From NCBI RefSeq assembly GCF_020524005.1, contig NZ_JAIVKK010000001.1, positions 1 to 64,000 of the forward strand: a stretch of DNA of 64,000 nucleotides. The letters run 5' to 3'. The position numbers were made by a program, and so were the translations under genes. This DNA is from Microbulbifer aggregans. GTDB lineage: Bacteria > Pseudomonadota > Gammaproteobacteria > Pseudomonadales > Cellvibrionaceae. The notes under the pieces were generated by a model. The model had not been told where the DNA came from. It ran no database searches and was given only the letters and a program-made list of their open reading frames with translations. Of the stretch, positions 12,881 through 22,233 are shown piece after piece (positions within the stretch are counted from its first letter, which is position 1; each line of letters begins with the position of its first letter).

Positions 12881-12919
12881 GGCACACATGTTTAGGAATA
12901 CCTTTTTAGGAATAAAGCC

Positions 12920-14035
12920 ATGAGTAACGAAGCCCGTAAAACACCGCTGTACGACCTGCATGTGGAGCTCGGTGGAAAGATGGTGCCGTTTGCCGGCTAC
13001 GCCATGCCGATACAGTACCGCGCCGGCATCGTGCAGGAGCACTTGCACACCCGTGAAGCGGTCGGTGTCTTTGACGTTTCCCATATGGGACAGCTGGTAG
13101 TGAGCGGCAGTGATGCGGCGACTGCGCTGGAAAAGCTGTTGCCCATCGATGTGCAGGCGCTGGAAATCAATCAGCAATGCTACGCGGTAATGACCTCGGA
13201 AACGGGCGGCATTCTCGATGACCTGATCATCACCCGCTGGGCGGAGAATGAATTTTTCCTGGTCGTTAATGCGGCCACCGCCGCAGCTGACATCGCGCAC
13301 CTGCAACAGCATTTACGCGGCTGTGATATCCGCGTGCTGGGCCAGCAGGCACTGCTGGCGGTTCAGGGGCCGAAGGCCGGTGAACTGATCGGAGAATTGG
13401 CACCAGCCACCCGGGCGCTCACTTTCATGCACGGTACGCGCGTTGAGTTGTTTGGTACGGACTGCTATGTGACGCGTTCCGGTTATACCGGTGAAGACGG
13501 CTTCGAAATTTCCGTAGCTGCCAGTGCGGTGGAGTCGGTTGCGCGCAAGCTGCTGGAAGATGGCCGCGTACAGATGATCGGTCTGGGCGCTCGCGACACC
13601 CTGCGTCTCGAAGCCGGGTTGTGCCTGTATGGCAATGACATGGATAGCAGCACGACGCCTGTGGAGGCGAGCCTGTTGTGGAGTATTGCCAAACCCCGCC
13701 GCGCCGACGGTGCCAAGGCGGGTGGATTTCTCGGCGCGGACGTAGTGCTGGGGCAGATCGCCGAAGGCGTTGCGCGCAAGCGCGTGGGTTTCTCGGTTGA
13801 AGGCAAGATCCCGGTGCGCGCCGGCGCTGACGTTATCGATGAGGCGGGCGATGTGGTGGGCAAATTCACCAGTGGTGGCTACGGCCCCACGCTCGGTGCC
13901 GCCATCGGCATGGGCTATGTAGACCGCGGCTACGAGAAAATCGGCACCGGCTTGCAGGCCCTGGTACGTGGCAAAGCGATACCCATTGTTGTGGCCAGGA
14001 CACCCTTTGTACCCCAGCGCTACTACCGCGGCTGA
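12920..14035 (+). CDS. gcvT: Glycine cleavage system T protein (aminomethyltransferase)
   Basis: 371 residues, usual length. It transfers the methylene group from aminomethyl-lipoyl-GcvH to tetrahydrofolate and releases ammonia. The N-terminus TPLYDLHVELGGKMVPFAGYAMPIQY, VFDVSHMGQ and SGYTGEDGFEI are typical. The ATG at 12920 follows GGAATAAAG. A short sequence around TTTAGGAATA is repeated just upstream (12890-12915), without clear meaning. Third gene of the operon. Confidence 0.97.
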   Translation: MSNEARKTPLYDLHVELGGKMVPFAGYAMPIQYRAGIVQEHLHTREAVGVFDVSHMGQLVVSGSDAATALEKLLPIDVQALEINQQCYAVMTSETGGILDDLIITRWAENEFFLVVNAATAAADIAHLQQHLRGCDIRVLGQQALLAVQGPKAGELIGELAPATRALTFMHGTRVELFGTDCYVTRSGYTGEDGFEISVAASAVESVARKLLEDGRVQMIGLGARDTLRLEAGLCLYGNDMDSSTTPVEASLLWSIAKPRRADGAKAGGFLGADVVLGQIAEGVARKRVGFSVEGKIPVRAGADVIDEAGDVVGKFTSGGYGPTLGAAIGMGYVDRGYEKIGTGLQALVRGKAIPIVVARTPFVPQRYYRG

Positions 14036-14076
14036 GCCGCTCCAGAATCACACATTGAATTTCAGGGAACAAGAAT

Positions 14077-14451
14077 ATGAGCAACGTGAAATATAGCGAA
14101 AGCCACGAGTGGTTCTCCGTTAACGGTGACGAGGTCACTGTGGGTATTACCGAATTTGCCCAGTCGCAATTGGGTGATGTGGTTTTTGTGGAGTTGCCGG
14201 AAGCCGGTACCGAGCTGTCGGCCGGTGATGAGGTTGCGGTGATTGAGTCGGTAAAAGCAGCGGGGGATATTTCCCTGCCGTTCGCTGCCACCGTCATCGC
14301 GATTAACGCTGCACTGCCAGATGAGCCGGAGCTGGTGAATAGCGACCCGATGGGGGCGGGCTGGTTTATGCGTGTGCGCCCTGAAAACCCGGCGGATCTG
14401 GACAATCTGCTGAGCGCAGATGCCTATGCCGCGCTGGTCGACAGCGAGTAA
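14077..14451 (+). CDS. gcvH: Glycine cleavage system H protein (lipoyl carrier)
   Basis: 124 residues. The lipoylated lysine lies in [10 protein letters not shown] (~61-65 region), flanked by the two hammerhead beta-sheet halves of the lipoyl fold; [11 protein letters not shown] opens the protein and the C-terminal helix [14 protein letters not shown] is normal. It shuttles the aminomethyl group between the P, T and L proteins. No lpd (L protein) is present here, so the general pool of dihydrolipoamide dehydrogenase is presumably used. Confidence 0.97.
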   Translation: MSNVKYSESHEWFSVNGDEVTVGITEFAQSQLGDVVFVELPEAGTELSAGDEVAVIESVKAAGDISLPFAATVIAINAALPDEPELVNSDPMGAGWFMRVRPENPADLDNLLSADAYAALVDSE

Positions 14452-14488
14452 TTTCACGATTAACTGCCAAGGGCGAAGGAGAGCAACC

Positions 14489-17383
14489 ATGCTGCAAACA
14501 AAGCAAACCCTGCGCGACCTCGAGTGCCGCGACGAATTTACCCATCGCCATATCGGCCCTTCGAACGACGACCTCGCCAGGATGCTGAACGCTCTTGGGC
14601 ATACCAGTATTGATACTTTTATCAGTGAGGTAGTACCGGGTGGTATCCGTATGCCAGCGGCGCTTGCGCTGCCTGAGGGCGTCCCGGAGCACGAGGCGCT
14701 GGCCGAGCTGCGCGCACTGGCGAGCGACAACAAGCCATTTCGCTCTTTTATCGGCCAGGGATACTACGGCACCCGTACACCCAATGTGGTGCTGCGGAAT
14801 ATCCTGGAAAACCCAGCCTGGTATACCGCTTACACCCCGTATCAGCCGGAAATCTCCCAGGGCCGCCTCGAAGCTTTGTTTAACTTCCAGACCATGGTCA
14901 GCGACCTCACCGGCATGGACCTGGCGAACGCCTCCATGCTGGACGAGGCCACGGCGGCGGCTGAGGCGATGACACTGTGCCAGCGTATGTCGAAGTCCCG
15001 GGCACAGGCGTTTTTCGTGGATCGCGATTGTTTGCCGCAAACCATCGAGGTGCTGCGGACGCGCGCAGAGCCACTGGGCATAGAAGTGATTGTGGGTGAT
15101 GCCGCATCGGATCTGGATGCGAGCCAGGTATTTGGTGTGCTGCTGCAATACCCGGGTGCCAGTGGTGCCGTACGGGATTACCGGGAGGTAATCGAAGCGG
15201 TGCACGCGCAGCGCGGTCTGGTGGTTATGGCCGCAGATATTTTGAGTTTGGTGATGCTGACTTCCCCGGGAGAACTGGGGGCGGATGTTGCCGTCGGTTC
15301 CACCCAGCGCTTCGGTGTGCCCATGGGGTTTGGTGGCCCGCATGCGGCCTATATGGCAACCCGGGAATCCTACAAGCGCTCCCTGCCGGGTCGCCTTGCG
15401 GGCCAGTCGATCGATGCCAATGGCAAACCGGCTTACCGCTTGGCGCTGCAAACACGGGAGCAGCATATCCGCCGCGAAAAGGCGACGTCCAATATCTGTA
15501 CCGCGCAGGTTTTGCTGGCGGTAATGGCTTCCATGTATGCGGTGTACCACGGTCCCCAGGGGCTGCGAACCATCGCAACCCGGGTACATTACCTGACCAG
15601 CGTACTCGCGCTTGGATTACAGGAATTCGGTGTAGAAATCGAAAACGATTCCTGGTTCGATACGATCACGGTACGTACCAAGGTTCCAGCTGAAAATATT
15701 CACGCTGTAGCGAACGCGAAGAACCTGAACCTGCGTGTCATCGATGCCGAGCGCGTGGGTATCTCACTGGACGAAACCGCGACGCGTGCCGATGTGGAAG
15801 CACTCTGGTCCCTGTTTGATGCCGGCAACGCATTGCGTTTCGAATCCATTGAAGCGCATGAAGCACCGGTGCTGCCCGGTAACCTGCTGCGCTCGGGCCC
15901 ATTGCTCGGCCACGAGGTATTCAACCGCTACCATTCCGAAACCGAAATGCTGCGCTATCTGCGTACGCTGGCGGATCGTGATATTGCCCTGGATCGCTCG
16001 ATGATCCCCCTGGGCTCCTGCACCATGAAGCTAAACGCGACCGCCGAAATGGTGCCGGTGACCTGGCCCGAGTTTGCCAACGTGCACCCACTGGCGCCGG
16101 CAGGGCAGGTGGCTGGCTATAGTGCGTTGATCGATAGCCTTGAATCCATGCTGTGCGAAATCACCGGCTACGACGCAATTTCCCTGCAACCAAACGCCGG
16201 TTCCCAGGGCGAGTACGCGGGGCTGCTGGCCATCCTCGCCTACCACGCCAGCCGTGGTGAAGCCGGGCGCGATATCTGCCTGATCCCCAGCTCTGCCCAC
16301 GGAACCAACCCGGCCTCGGCACAGATGTGCGGCATGAAGGTGGTCGTGGTGAAGTGTGATGACAACGGCAATGTCAGCCTCGAAGACCTGCGCGCGAAAG
16401 CGGGCGAGCATGCCGACAGGCTGGCCGCTATTATGGTGACTTACCCCTCTACCCATGGTGTGTTCGAGGAAGGCATCCGGGAGATCGCCGAGATCGTGCA
16501 CAACCACGGAGGCCAGGTGTATATCGATGGGGCAAACCTGAATGCCATGGTGGGTTTATGCCAGCCGGGTAAATTTGGGGGTGACGTTTCACACCTGAAC
16601 CTCCACAAGACCTTCTGCATTCCCCACGGCGGTGGTGGCCCCGGTGTCGGTCCGGTAGCGGTTGGTGCACACCTGGCGGAATTCCTGCCCGGTGCTGTTT
16701 CGGCAAGCAGTGCTGGCATGGCACAGGCCGGTCGCAACGGAGCACCGGTATCCGCGGCGACCGCTGGCAGCGCGAGTATCCTGCCCATTACCTGGATGTA
16801 TATCCGCATGATGGGGCGCGACGGTTTGCGCAAGGCGACGGAACTCGCCATCGTGAACGCGAACTATATTGCCGCGCGCTTGCAGGACAGCTACCCGATC
16901 CTCTACCGCGGAACCAATGGCCGCGTGGCCCACGAATGCATTGTTGACTTGCGACCGCTGAAAGAGTCCAGTGGTATCTCCGTCGACGATGTGGCCAAGC
17001 GCCTGATCGACTACGGATTCCATGCGCCCACCATGTCCTTCCCAGTGGCCGGTACCTTGATGATCGAGCCTACGGAAAGTGAATCTCTCGAAGAACTGGA
17101 TCGCTTCTGCGACGCGATGATCCAGATTCGGGAAGAGGTTGCGAGAGTGGAACGGGGCGAGTGGCCGCTGGAAGATAACCCGCTGGTGAATGCACCGCAT
17201 ACTGCAGAGGTGTTGGCCGCGGCCGATTGGGCTCATCCGTACAGTCGCGCCGAAGCCGTGTTCCCACTCGAGAGCCTGCGGCAACGGAAATACTGGCCGC
17301 CGGTGGGCCGGGTCGACAATGTGTATGGAGACAAAAACCTGGTTTGCTCCTGCCCATCCATTGCGGAATATATGGACGAGTAA
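14489..17383 (+). CDS. gcvP: Glycine dehydrogenase (decarboxylating), P protein
   Basis: 964 residues, the fused single-chain gammaproteobacterial form. It decarboxylates glycine with PLP and passes the aminomethyl group to GcvH. The PLP lysine is in [17 protein letters not shown], and [15 protein letters not shown] and [11 protein letters not shown] mark the two homologous halves. The ATG at 14489 is chosen for AAGGAG upstream; the open frame to 14420 overlaps gcvH and is not a likely start. Last gene of the operon, followed by a long imperfect palindrome. Confidence 0.97.
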   Translation: MLQTKQTLRDLECRDEFTHRHIGPSNDDLARMLNALGHTSIDTFISEVVPGGIRMPAALALPEGVPEHEALAELRALASDNKPFRSFIGQGYYGTRTPNVVLRNILENPAWYTAYTPYQPEISQGRLEALFNFQTMVSDLTGMDLANASMLDEATAAAEAMTLCQRMSKSRAQAFFVDRDCLPQTIEVLRTRAEPLGIEVIVGDAASDLDASQVFGVLLQYPGASGAVRDYREVIEAVHAQRGLVVMAADILSLVMLTSPGELGADVAVGSTQRFGVPMGFGGPHAAYMATRESYKRSLPGRLAGQSIDANGKPAYRLALQTREQHIRREKATSNICTAQVLLAVMASMYAVYHGPQGLRTIATRVHYLTSVLALGLQEFGVEIENDSWFDTITVRTKVPAENIHAVANAKNLNLRVIDAERVGISLDETATRADVEALWSLFDAGNALRFESIEAHEAPVLPGNLLRSGPLLGHEVFNRYHSETEMLRYLRTLADRDIALDRSMIPLGSCTMKLNATAEMVPVTWPEFANVHPLAPAGQVAGYSALIDSLESMLCEITGYDAISLQPNAGSQGEYAGLLAILAYHASRGEAGRDICLIPSSAHGTNPASAQMCGMKVVVVKCDDNGNVSLEDLRAKAGEHADRLAAIMVTYPSTHGVFEEGIREIAEIVHNHGGQVYIDGANLNAMVGLCQPGKFGGDVSHLNLHKTFCIPHGGGGPGVGPVAVGAHLAEFLPGAVSASSAGMAQAGRNGAPVSAATAGSASILPITWMYIRMMGRDGLRKATELAIVNANYIAARLQDSYPILYRGTNGRVAHECIVDLRPLKESSGISVDDVAKRLIDYGFHAPTMSFPVAGTLMIEPTESESLEELDRFCDAMIQIREEVARVERGEWPLEDNPLVNAPHTAEVLAAADWAHPYSRAEAVFPLESLRQRKYWPPVGRVDNVYGDKNLVCSCPSIAEYMDE

Positions 17384-17428
17384 ATACGGGTCATCGACTG
17401 GTTTGTCGTGGACTTGATGCCATTGATG

Positions 17429-17481
17429 GGACTGGACACTGTGTTAATTCGCCTGGCGAACTAACGCAGTGTCACCAGTCC
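17429..17481. terminator. Long imperfect palindrome between convergent gcvP and dbpA
   Basis: The left arm 17429-17453 and right arm 17455-17481 are complementary across about 25 bp, with two mismatches and a two-base bulge, and meet at GCC-T-GGC with almost no loop. No strong T-run follows on either strand. It may act as a factor-assisted terminator or as an mRNA-stabilising hairpin for both convergent transcripts. Confidence 0.6.
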
Positions 17482-17494
17482 GATAGAAACGAAA

Positions 17495-18892
17495 TTAAAC
17501 GCCTACAATCCGGGACCGAAAATTGCGGCCTTTGATTTTGCCATTGCCCAATTTGTTCAGGGCTTTCTTTGCCACAGGGCGCTCTACGGCCACAAAGGTT
17601 GAGAAGTCGAATACCTGGATCTTGCCGATCTGCTTGCCGTCGATACCGCCTTCACCGGTCAATGCGCCGACCACGTCGCCGGCACGCACTTTCTGCTTTT
17701 TGCCACCGTCGATCTGCAGGGTCGACATCGTGGGACGGGGCGGGGCAAACCCCTTGGGTGGCTCCGGGAGTTCCTGCAGCGTGATTGGCTGTTGCAGCAT
17801 TTCTTCCAGTCGTTCCACCTTGTAGATTTCCTTCTTGCTCACCAGAGTCAGCGCGAGACCTTTCTGGCCTGCGCGGCCGGTACGGCCGACCCGGTGGGTG
17901 TGGACTTCGGGGTCCCGGGAGAGGTGGTAATTCACCACCATAGGCAGTTCTTCAATATCCAGCCCGCGCGCGGCAACATCCGTGGCTACCAGAATCGAGG
18001 CGCTGCCATTGGCGAACAGGGCCAGGGTGCGGTCGCGGTCTTTCTGTTCCATATCACCGTGGAGGGCGAGGGCTGCGAAGCCGGCACTTTTCAGGGACTG
18101 GGCAGCCTCGTCGGTTTCTTTCTTGGTGTTACAGAAGACTACCGCAGAGGAGGGGGTGTAGTTGGCCAGCAACTGGTACAGCGCGGTCGGTCGCTGCTCG
18201 TTGTTTTCCACCCGGTAGTATTTCTGCTCGATCGTGCTCTCGGTATGGGCTGTGGTCACTTCGACTTTGATCGGGTCGCGCAGGACACGGGTGGCCAGGG
18301 CATCAATGGTTTTCGGGTAGGTGGCGGAGAACAGCAGGGTCTGCCGCTCCTGTGGCAGCTCGGCCAGAATCTGGTCCAGTACCGCCTGGAAGCCCATATC
18401 CAGCATCCGGTCTGCTTCGTCGAGCACCAGGGTATGCACTTCACTCAGGTCGAGGTTGCCCTTGCGCAGGTGGTCCTCGATACGGCCGGGCGTACCCACG
18501 ACGATATGGGCACCGTGCTTGAGGGAGCCGATCTGCGGTCCGAACGGCATGCCGCCGCACAGGGTCAGGATCTTGATATTGTGAATGGCGCGTGCCAGCT
18601 TGCGCAGTTCTCGCGCGACCTGGTCGGCCAGTTCACGGGTGGGGCACAGTACCAGCGACTGTACCCGGAACCGTTCCACCTTGAGTTTGTGCAGTACCCC
18701 GAGCCCGAAGGCGACGGTTTTGCCCGAACCGGTCTTGGCCTGCCCGATCACGTCCTTGCCGCTCACAATCGCCGGCAGCGCCGCGGCCTGAATCTCTGTC
18801 AGTTGCTTGTAGCCCAGATCCTTCAGGTTCTGGAGGAGAGGCTGTTGCAGGGGCAGGGACTGGAAATCTCGTGGGGGCGCGTTGTCGGACAT
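17495..18892 (-). CDS. dbpA: ATP-dependent RNA helicase DbpA
   Basis: 465 residues. The DEAD-box core shows AKTGSGKT, TPGR, DEAD, SAT and HRVGRTGRAG. The C-terminal ~75 residues (KVRAGDVVGALTGEGGIDGK then GKIQVFDFSTFVAV) form the DbpA RNA-recognition domain, which targets hairpin 92 of 23S rRNA during 50S assembly. The ATG at 18892 (MSDNAPPRDFQ) gives the usual length; the frame runs on to 18958 but adds 22 atypical residues. It converges on gcvP and is probably monocistronic. Confidence 0.93.
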   Translation of the reverse strand: MSDNAPPRDFQSLPLQQPLLQNLKDLGYKQLTEIQAAALPAIVSGKDVIGQAKTGSGKTVAFGLGVLHKLKVERFRVQSLVLCPTRELADQVARELRKLARAIHNIKILTLCGGMPFGPQIGSLKHGAHIVVGTPGRIEDHLRKGNLDLSEVHTLVLDEADRMLDMGFQAVLDQILAELPQERQTLLFSATYPKTIDALATRVLRDPIKVEVTTAHTESTIEQKYYRVENNEQRPTALYQLLANYTPSSAVVFCNTKKETDEAAQSLKSAGFAALALHGDMEQKDRDRTLALFANGSASILVATDVAARGLDIEELPMVVNYHLSRDPEVHTHRVGRTGRAGQKGLALTLVSKKEIYKVERLEEMLQQPITLQELPEPPKGFAPPRPTMSTLQIDGGKKQKVRAGDVVGALTGEGGIDGKQIGKIQVFDFSTFVAVERPVAKKALNKLGNGKIKGRNFRSRIVGV

Positions 18893-19171
18893 GATTACAG
18901 CGAGGCTCAGGTTGGAGGAAAACGGGGCATTGTAGGTAAGTGGAAGCCAATTTCCCACTGAAAGAAGAGGTGGGTAGGCGCTGGCAATTGGGGTCGCCCG
19001 GCGTGCTGGCGGTCTGCGCCGCCCGTGGCGTACTTTGGTCGTACCTTGACCGGTTGTACTTTGACAGGGGGGCGCATACTATCTCGAGAGATGTGGCTGT
19101 ATAAAAATGAATAAAACGCCAATCACCTCCCTGCTGATTGGCATGCGACAGAGACGACAAGAGGACCTTGC

Positions 19172-19885
19172 GTGCCACGTACTGCATTGATGCTTGCCCT
19201 GATTCTGCTTGCCAGCGGAGACGCTGCGGCCCAGTCCAATATTGACGAGACGCAAAGCGTTACCGTCACCCTCAACGACAAGTCCACACTGGTGTTGGAA
19301 GACGACGGTACCAAGAACGGCCAGCGGCTGTATGTGCTGGGCGAGGAACTGCGCGCGCTGGACAAGGAAATCGAACGCTTGAAAGCGCAGGCCAACGCGG
19401 CACGTGGCGTATCGGAACAGGATCCCGCAACCCCAAAAAGCGGCCTTCCCAAATCGGCTGCCCCAGTGGACAACACCGAAATTATGAGCAGCCTGCTTGC
19501 GGTGATGGAGCAGAACAGGGCCGACGCGGCGGAGGAGTTACAGGAAGCCTGGAAGCTGTCCAGCAGCCGCTCATGGGGCTCTCCGGCCGAACACCTGGAA
19601 TCGGCGCAGGAGAATATCCAGTCAGTGCGGGGTGTGCTCGACAAGTCGATGCCGACAAGCCTGTATTGCCGCACTGAAATCAAGTCTGCCAGTGAGCCCA
19701 GTCATATCCACTATATGCCCGAGGGGGTGTTCCGCAGTGGCGGGGAAGACTGGATGAGTTATACCCCGGGGGCCAAGATCAAAATCGGCAATTACCGCTT
19801 CCGCGTTTCTGGCGAAGGTGCGGTGTTCAATCAGAAGGTCACCATTCTCCAGGACCCGTTTGTCCACGTTATCCAACCTCTATAG
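19172..19885 (+). CDS. Hypothetical exported protein with coiled coil
   Basis: 237 residues, no family recognised. A signal peptide (PRTALMLALILLASGDAAAQ) is followed by a short beta-rich stretch (SVTVTLNDKSTLVLEDDG), a predicted coiled coil (~55-80, ELRALDKEIERLKAQAN), a helical middle, and a C-terminal beta-rich domain from ~165 with one cysteine (LYCRTEI). The start is a GTG preceded by AAGAGGACC. It leads a three-gene set of exported or membrane proteins that converges on a secreted caspase-like protein, so a shared cell-envelope role is possible. Function unknown. Confidence 0.65.
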   Translation: MPRTALMLALILLASGDAAAQSNIDETQSVTVTLNDKSTLVLEDDGTKNGQRLYVLGEELRALDKEIERLKAQANAARGVSEQDPATPKSGLPKSAAPVDNTEIMSSLLAVMEQNRADAAEELQEAWKLSSSRSWGSPAEHLESAQENIQSVRGVLDKSMPTSLYCRTEIKSASEPSHIHYMPEGVFRSGGEDWMSYTPGAKIKIGNYRFRVSGEGAVFNQKVTILQDPFVHVIQPL

Positions 19886-19909
19886 CAACTACCCGGAGCA
19901 GGACGCACC

Positions 19910-20482
19910 ATGAGTATCAAGTCCACCTTGGAAAATGTCGGCGGGATCTGGGCGGCGGTTGTTGCGGCGGTGGTCGCGGGCCCTTTGGGTGTTTGGGCTG
20001 GCGAGCTGGACCCGCCCGACCCGGCCGGGTTGGCGGTAAAGATAGCAATTCCTTTTTGCTGTATCTGCCTGGTGCTGGTGTGGCTCTGGGGCCGTACGAT
20101 CAGTCAGAAGATGCGGCGCATCCTGGCCAGTATTACCTTGGTCATGGGTATCCCGGCGCTGGCGTTTTACCTGCTGACGTATTTTTCAGTGGTGGTGACT
20201 CAACCGATTCCCACGGAAGACGGCATGCGGACAGTACGCCTGACCATAGGCAGTGAATATCGCGCGCGGATTGATTCCGATGATCGCGCTCCTTCCGAAT
20301 TGTTGCTCGACTATGCGTTTGATCCATCCAAAATCTGGACACGAGAGTCCATCCGCAGTAACCAGGTCGCACTGAACGCACTGTTTATCCTGAGTTTCTC
20401 GCTGCTATCCGCCGGCTTTGCCTTTATTTCCATCCGGCCTGAAAAAGGTGCCGAAGAGCCTGTTGCAGAACTGGCCACCTGA
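19910..20482 (+). CDS. Hypothetical inner-membrane protein
   Basis: 190 residues, not recognised. About four hydrophobic segments are visible: ~8-27, ~43-62, ~70-95 and ~158-178. Between the third and fourth lies a ~60-residue extramembrane loop (about 97-157) containing VRLTIGSEYRARID. The ATG is preceded by GGAGCAGGA and begins 24 nt after the previous stop, so this is very likely the same operon. It could anchor or transport for the two exported neighbours. Confidence 0.65.
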   Translation: MSIKSTLENVGGIWAAVVAAVVAGPLGVWAGELDPPDPAGLAVKIAIPFCCICLVLVWLWGRTISQKMRRILASITLVMGIPALAFYLLTYFSVVVTQPIPTEDGMRTVRLTIGSEYRARIDSDDRAPSELLLDYAFDPSKIWTRESIRSNQVALNALFILSFSLLSAGFAFISIRPEKGAEEPVAELAT

Positions 20483-20515
20483 GTACGCCCAAAAACTGAC
20501 ACAGGAAGTCGAACT

Positions 20516-21295
20516 ATGGCAACCATAAATCAACTGCGGCGGATGCTGTTGGGTATCGCGGTACTGGCGCTCACCTCACATGCTTCGGCCCAGAACGGCC
20601 CGGAAATCCATACGTTTGCCGGTCTGGAAATGGGCTATGGCACTTTCTCGTTTGAGCAGAAGCTGGACCAGACGGTAGTCTTCCCGGTTGCCAACTTGAC
20701 TGGCGGTATTGCCTATCAGCGTTTCAATGCGGCGTTGAACCTGTCGGGTTCCGTGCAGGGCGCGGAGGTGTCGGAAGAGGATTTTATTGGTACCGCTGAC
20801 CGCAGGGATTTTGACCTGACGTTTGGTTACCAGGCCAATGACTACCTGAGTGCCTTCGTGGGCTACAAATCTGGCAAGACGGACCTGGATCGCCTGAGCC
20901 GGGAAGAGAGCCCGGTGGCCAGCAATGAGTATTACAAACAGGCGGGGCCGTTTGCCGGTATCAATATTGGCCGCAGCTTTGAAAATGCCGGCAAGCTGGA
21001 TTTTTCCATTGCCTATGCATTGCTCGATGCCGATAACCTGTTTGTGTCGGATGGCGACGGTGTTGAAGCGGGAGAGACCCGGGAGTTTGACGATATCGAC
21101 GATAAAAATTCGGGCAACTCCGCCGGCTATTCCATCAGCCTGGGCTGGACCATTCCCATCTCCGGCAACCTGCTGTTTCGCAGTAAGCTCAAGCAAAACA
21201 GTTATGAGCAGGATATCCGTTTTGATGGACAGGATTTCAATGGTATCCGTGAGAAATCCAATATGCTCATCGTGGGCATCATTGGTGTTTTCTAG
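20516..21295 (+). CDS. Outer-membrane beta-barrel protein, unassigned
   Basis: 259 residues. The signal peptide ends HASAQ (~26). The mature part is a run of alternating amphipathic strands with frequent aromatic residues (TFAGLEMGYGTFSF, FDLTFGYQANDYLSAFVGYK, GYSISLGWTIPISGNLLFRS). The last residue is Phe after IVGIIGV, the terminal signal recognised by the Bam assembly machinery. It is a porin-like or OmpW-size barrel of unknown function. Third gene of the set starting at 19172; it ends 24 nt from the convergent caspase gene. Confidence 0.78.
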   Translation: MATINQLRRMLLGIAVLALTSHASAQNGPEIHTFAGLEMGYGTFSFEQKLDQTVVFPVANLTGGIAYQRFNAALNLSGSVQGAEVSEEDFIGTADRRDFDLTFGYQANDYLSAFVGYKSGKTDLDRLSREESPVASNEYYKQAGPFAGINIGRSFENAGKLDFSIAYALLDADNLFVSDGDGVEAGETREFDDIDDKNSGNSAGYSISLGWTIPISGNLLFRSKLKQNSYEQDIRFDGQDFNGIREKSNMLIVGIIGVF

Positions 21296-21319
21296 AACCC
21301 AATTACTTGGCCCACTGTC

Positions 21320-22153
21320 CTAAAAGCCCACAACGTTGGGGATTTTTTTGTTCTTGGGCGGGGCAAAATAGAAGGTCTCCAGCAGCGAAGAATGCTCCCA
21401 CGGTGTCTGCCGGTTATTGGTCGCCTGAAGTACATCCTTGCGTACCTTCTTGAACAGTTCCTCTGCGGTTTCTGAGCGGGTGAAATGCTTCAGCAACGCC
21501 CGTGTATAGGTGCCGTTCCGTCCGCGCCCATCTTCTGCCACATTCCCCGGTTCTGTCGCATAGGCAATCAGCGTGCTGGGCGGTGGCTCCACCAGGGCCA
21601 GACCGGCCTGAATCTCCCGAAGCTGGGCCGTCACCGTCGCGGTTTTGCGGAAGGGGTTATTGCGGCAGGCGTCGAGGATGATGATGTTCTGGTTGCTCAG
21701 TGACTGTTCCAGTTCTGCAATCAGGTCGTTAATGGAGTAGGCGCTGTCGATGAGTTCTTTAGGGCTCTGGATCGGCGCGTCGACCGGGATCAGGTAGTTG
21801 GTGTTCTGCAGTTGAATACCGTGGCCAGCGTAATAGAAGACACTCACTGCGTTGTCTTCGGCAATGGAACGGTAAAACCGGGCCACCGTATCGCGGAACT
21901 GCTGTGGGTTCAGGTCGGTTGCGAGCGTGGTCTTGTAGCGCAGCTTGCGCAGGTTCTTCGCCACATCCCTGGCATCATTTACCGGATTCTTCAGTGGAGA
22001 AAAATCGTAATTACTGTTCCCGATAACCAGCGCATAGCGGGGCAGGGATTCATCGTAGGCATAGCCTGCGGGCTGGAAGAGTAGGGCGATGATTGCTAAC
22101 GCGACCCGAAGCTGGCATGGCAAGTGACAACTGCCTAATCGCTTTTTCAACAT
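21320..22153 (-). CDS. Secreted caspase-family (C14) peptidase
   Basis: 277 residues. A signal peptide (~1-32, ending AGYA) precedes a p20-type caspase domain: YALVIGNSNYDF, catalytic His in FYYAGHGIQ (His ~111) and catalytic Cys in ILDACRNNPF (Cys ~163). Both catalytic residues are present, so it is probably an active metacaspase/orthocaspase-like protease, exported rather than cytoplasmic. The ATG at 22153 has AGAGGA upstream; a longer frame to 22210 would bury the signal peptide. It faces the 19172-21295 operon tail to tail. Its target is unknown. Confidence 0.88.
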   Translation of the reverse strand: MLKKRLGSCHLPCQLRVALAIIALLFQPAGYAYDESLPRYALVIGNSNYDFSPLKNPVNDARDVAKNLRKLRYKTTLATDLNPQQFRDTVARFYRSIAEDNAVSVFYYAGHGIQLQNTNYLIPVDAPIQSPKELIDSAYSINDLIAELEQSLSNQNIIILDACRNNPFRKTATVTAQLREIQAGLALVEPPPSTLIAYATEPGNVAEDGRGRNGTYTRALLKHFTRSETAEELFKKVRKDVLQATNNRQTPWEHSSLLETFYFAPPKNKKIPNVVGF

Positions 22154-22233
22154 CAGCCCATCCTCTTGTTGTTTTATTGTTGTGAATGATCCAGCCGGAT
22201 TTCCAGCCATCGATTGATCCCGTGTTTTGAAGT

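Noticed and set aside
11579..13312. 577-codon minus-strand frame opposite sdaA and gcvT
   Set aside because: Covers two firmly identified genes on the other strand; a by-product of GC-rich codon usage.
17792..18961. 389-codon plus-strand frame opposite dbpA
   Set aside because: Shadow of the DEAD-box helicase gene; no recognisable protein features.
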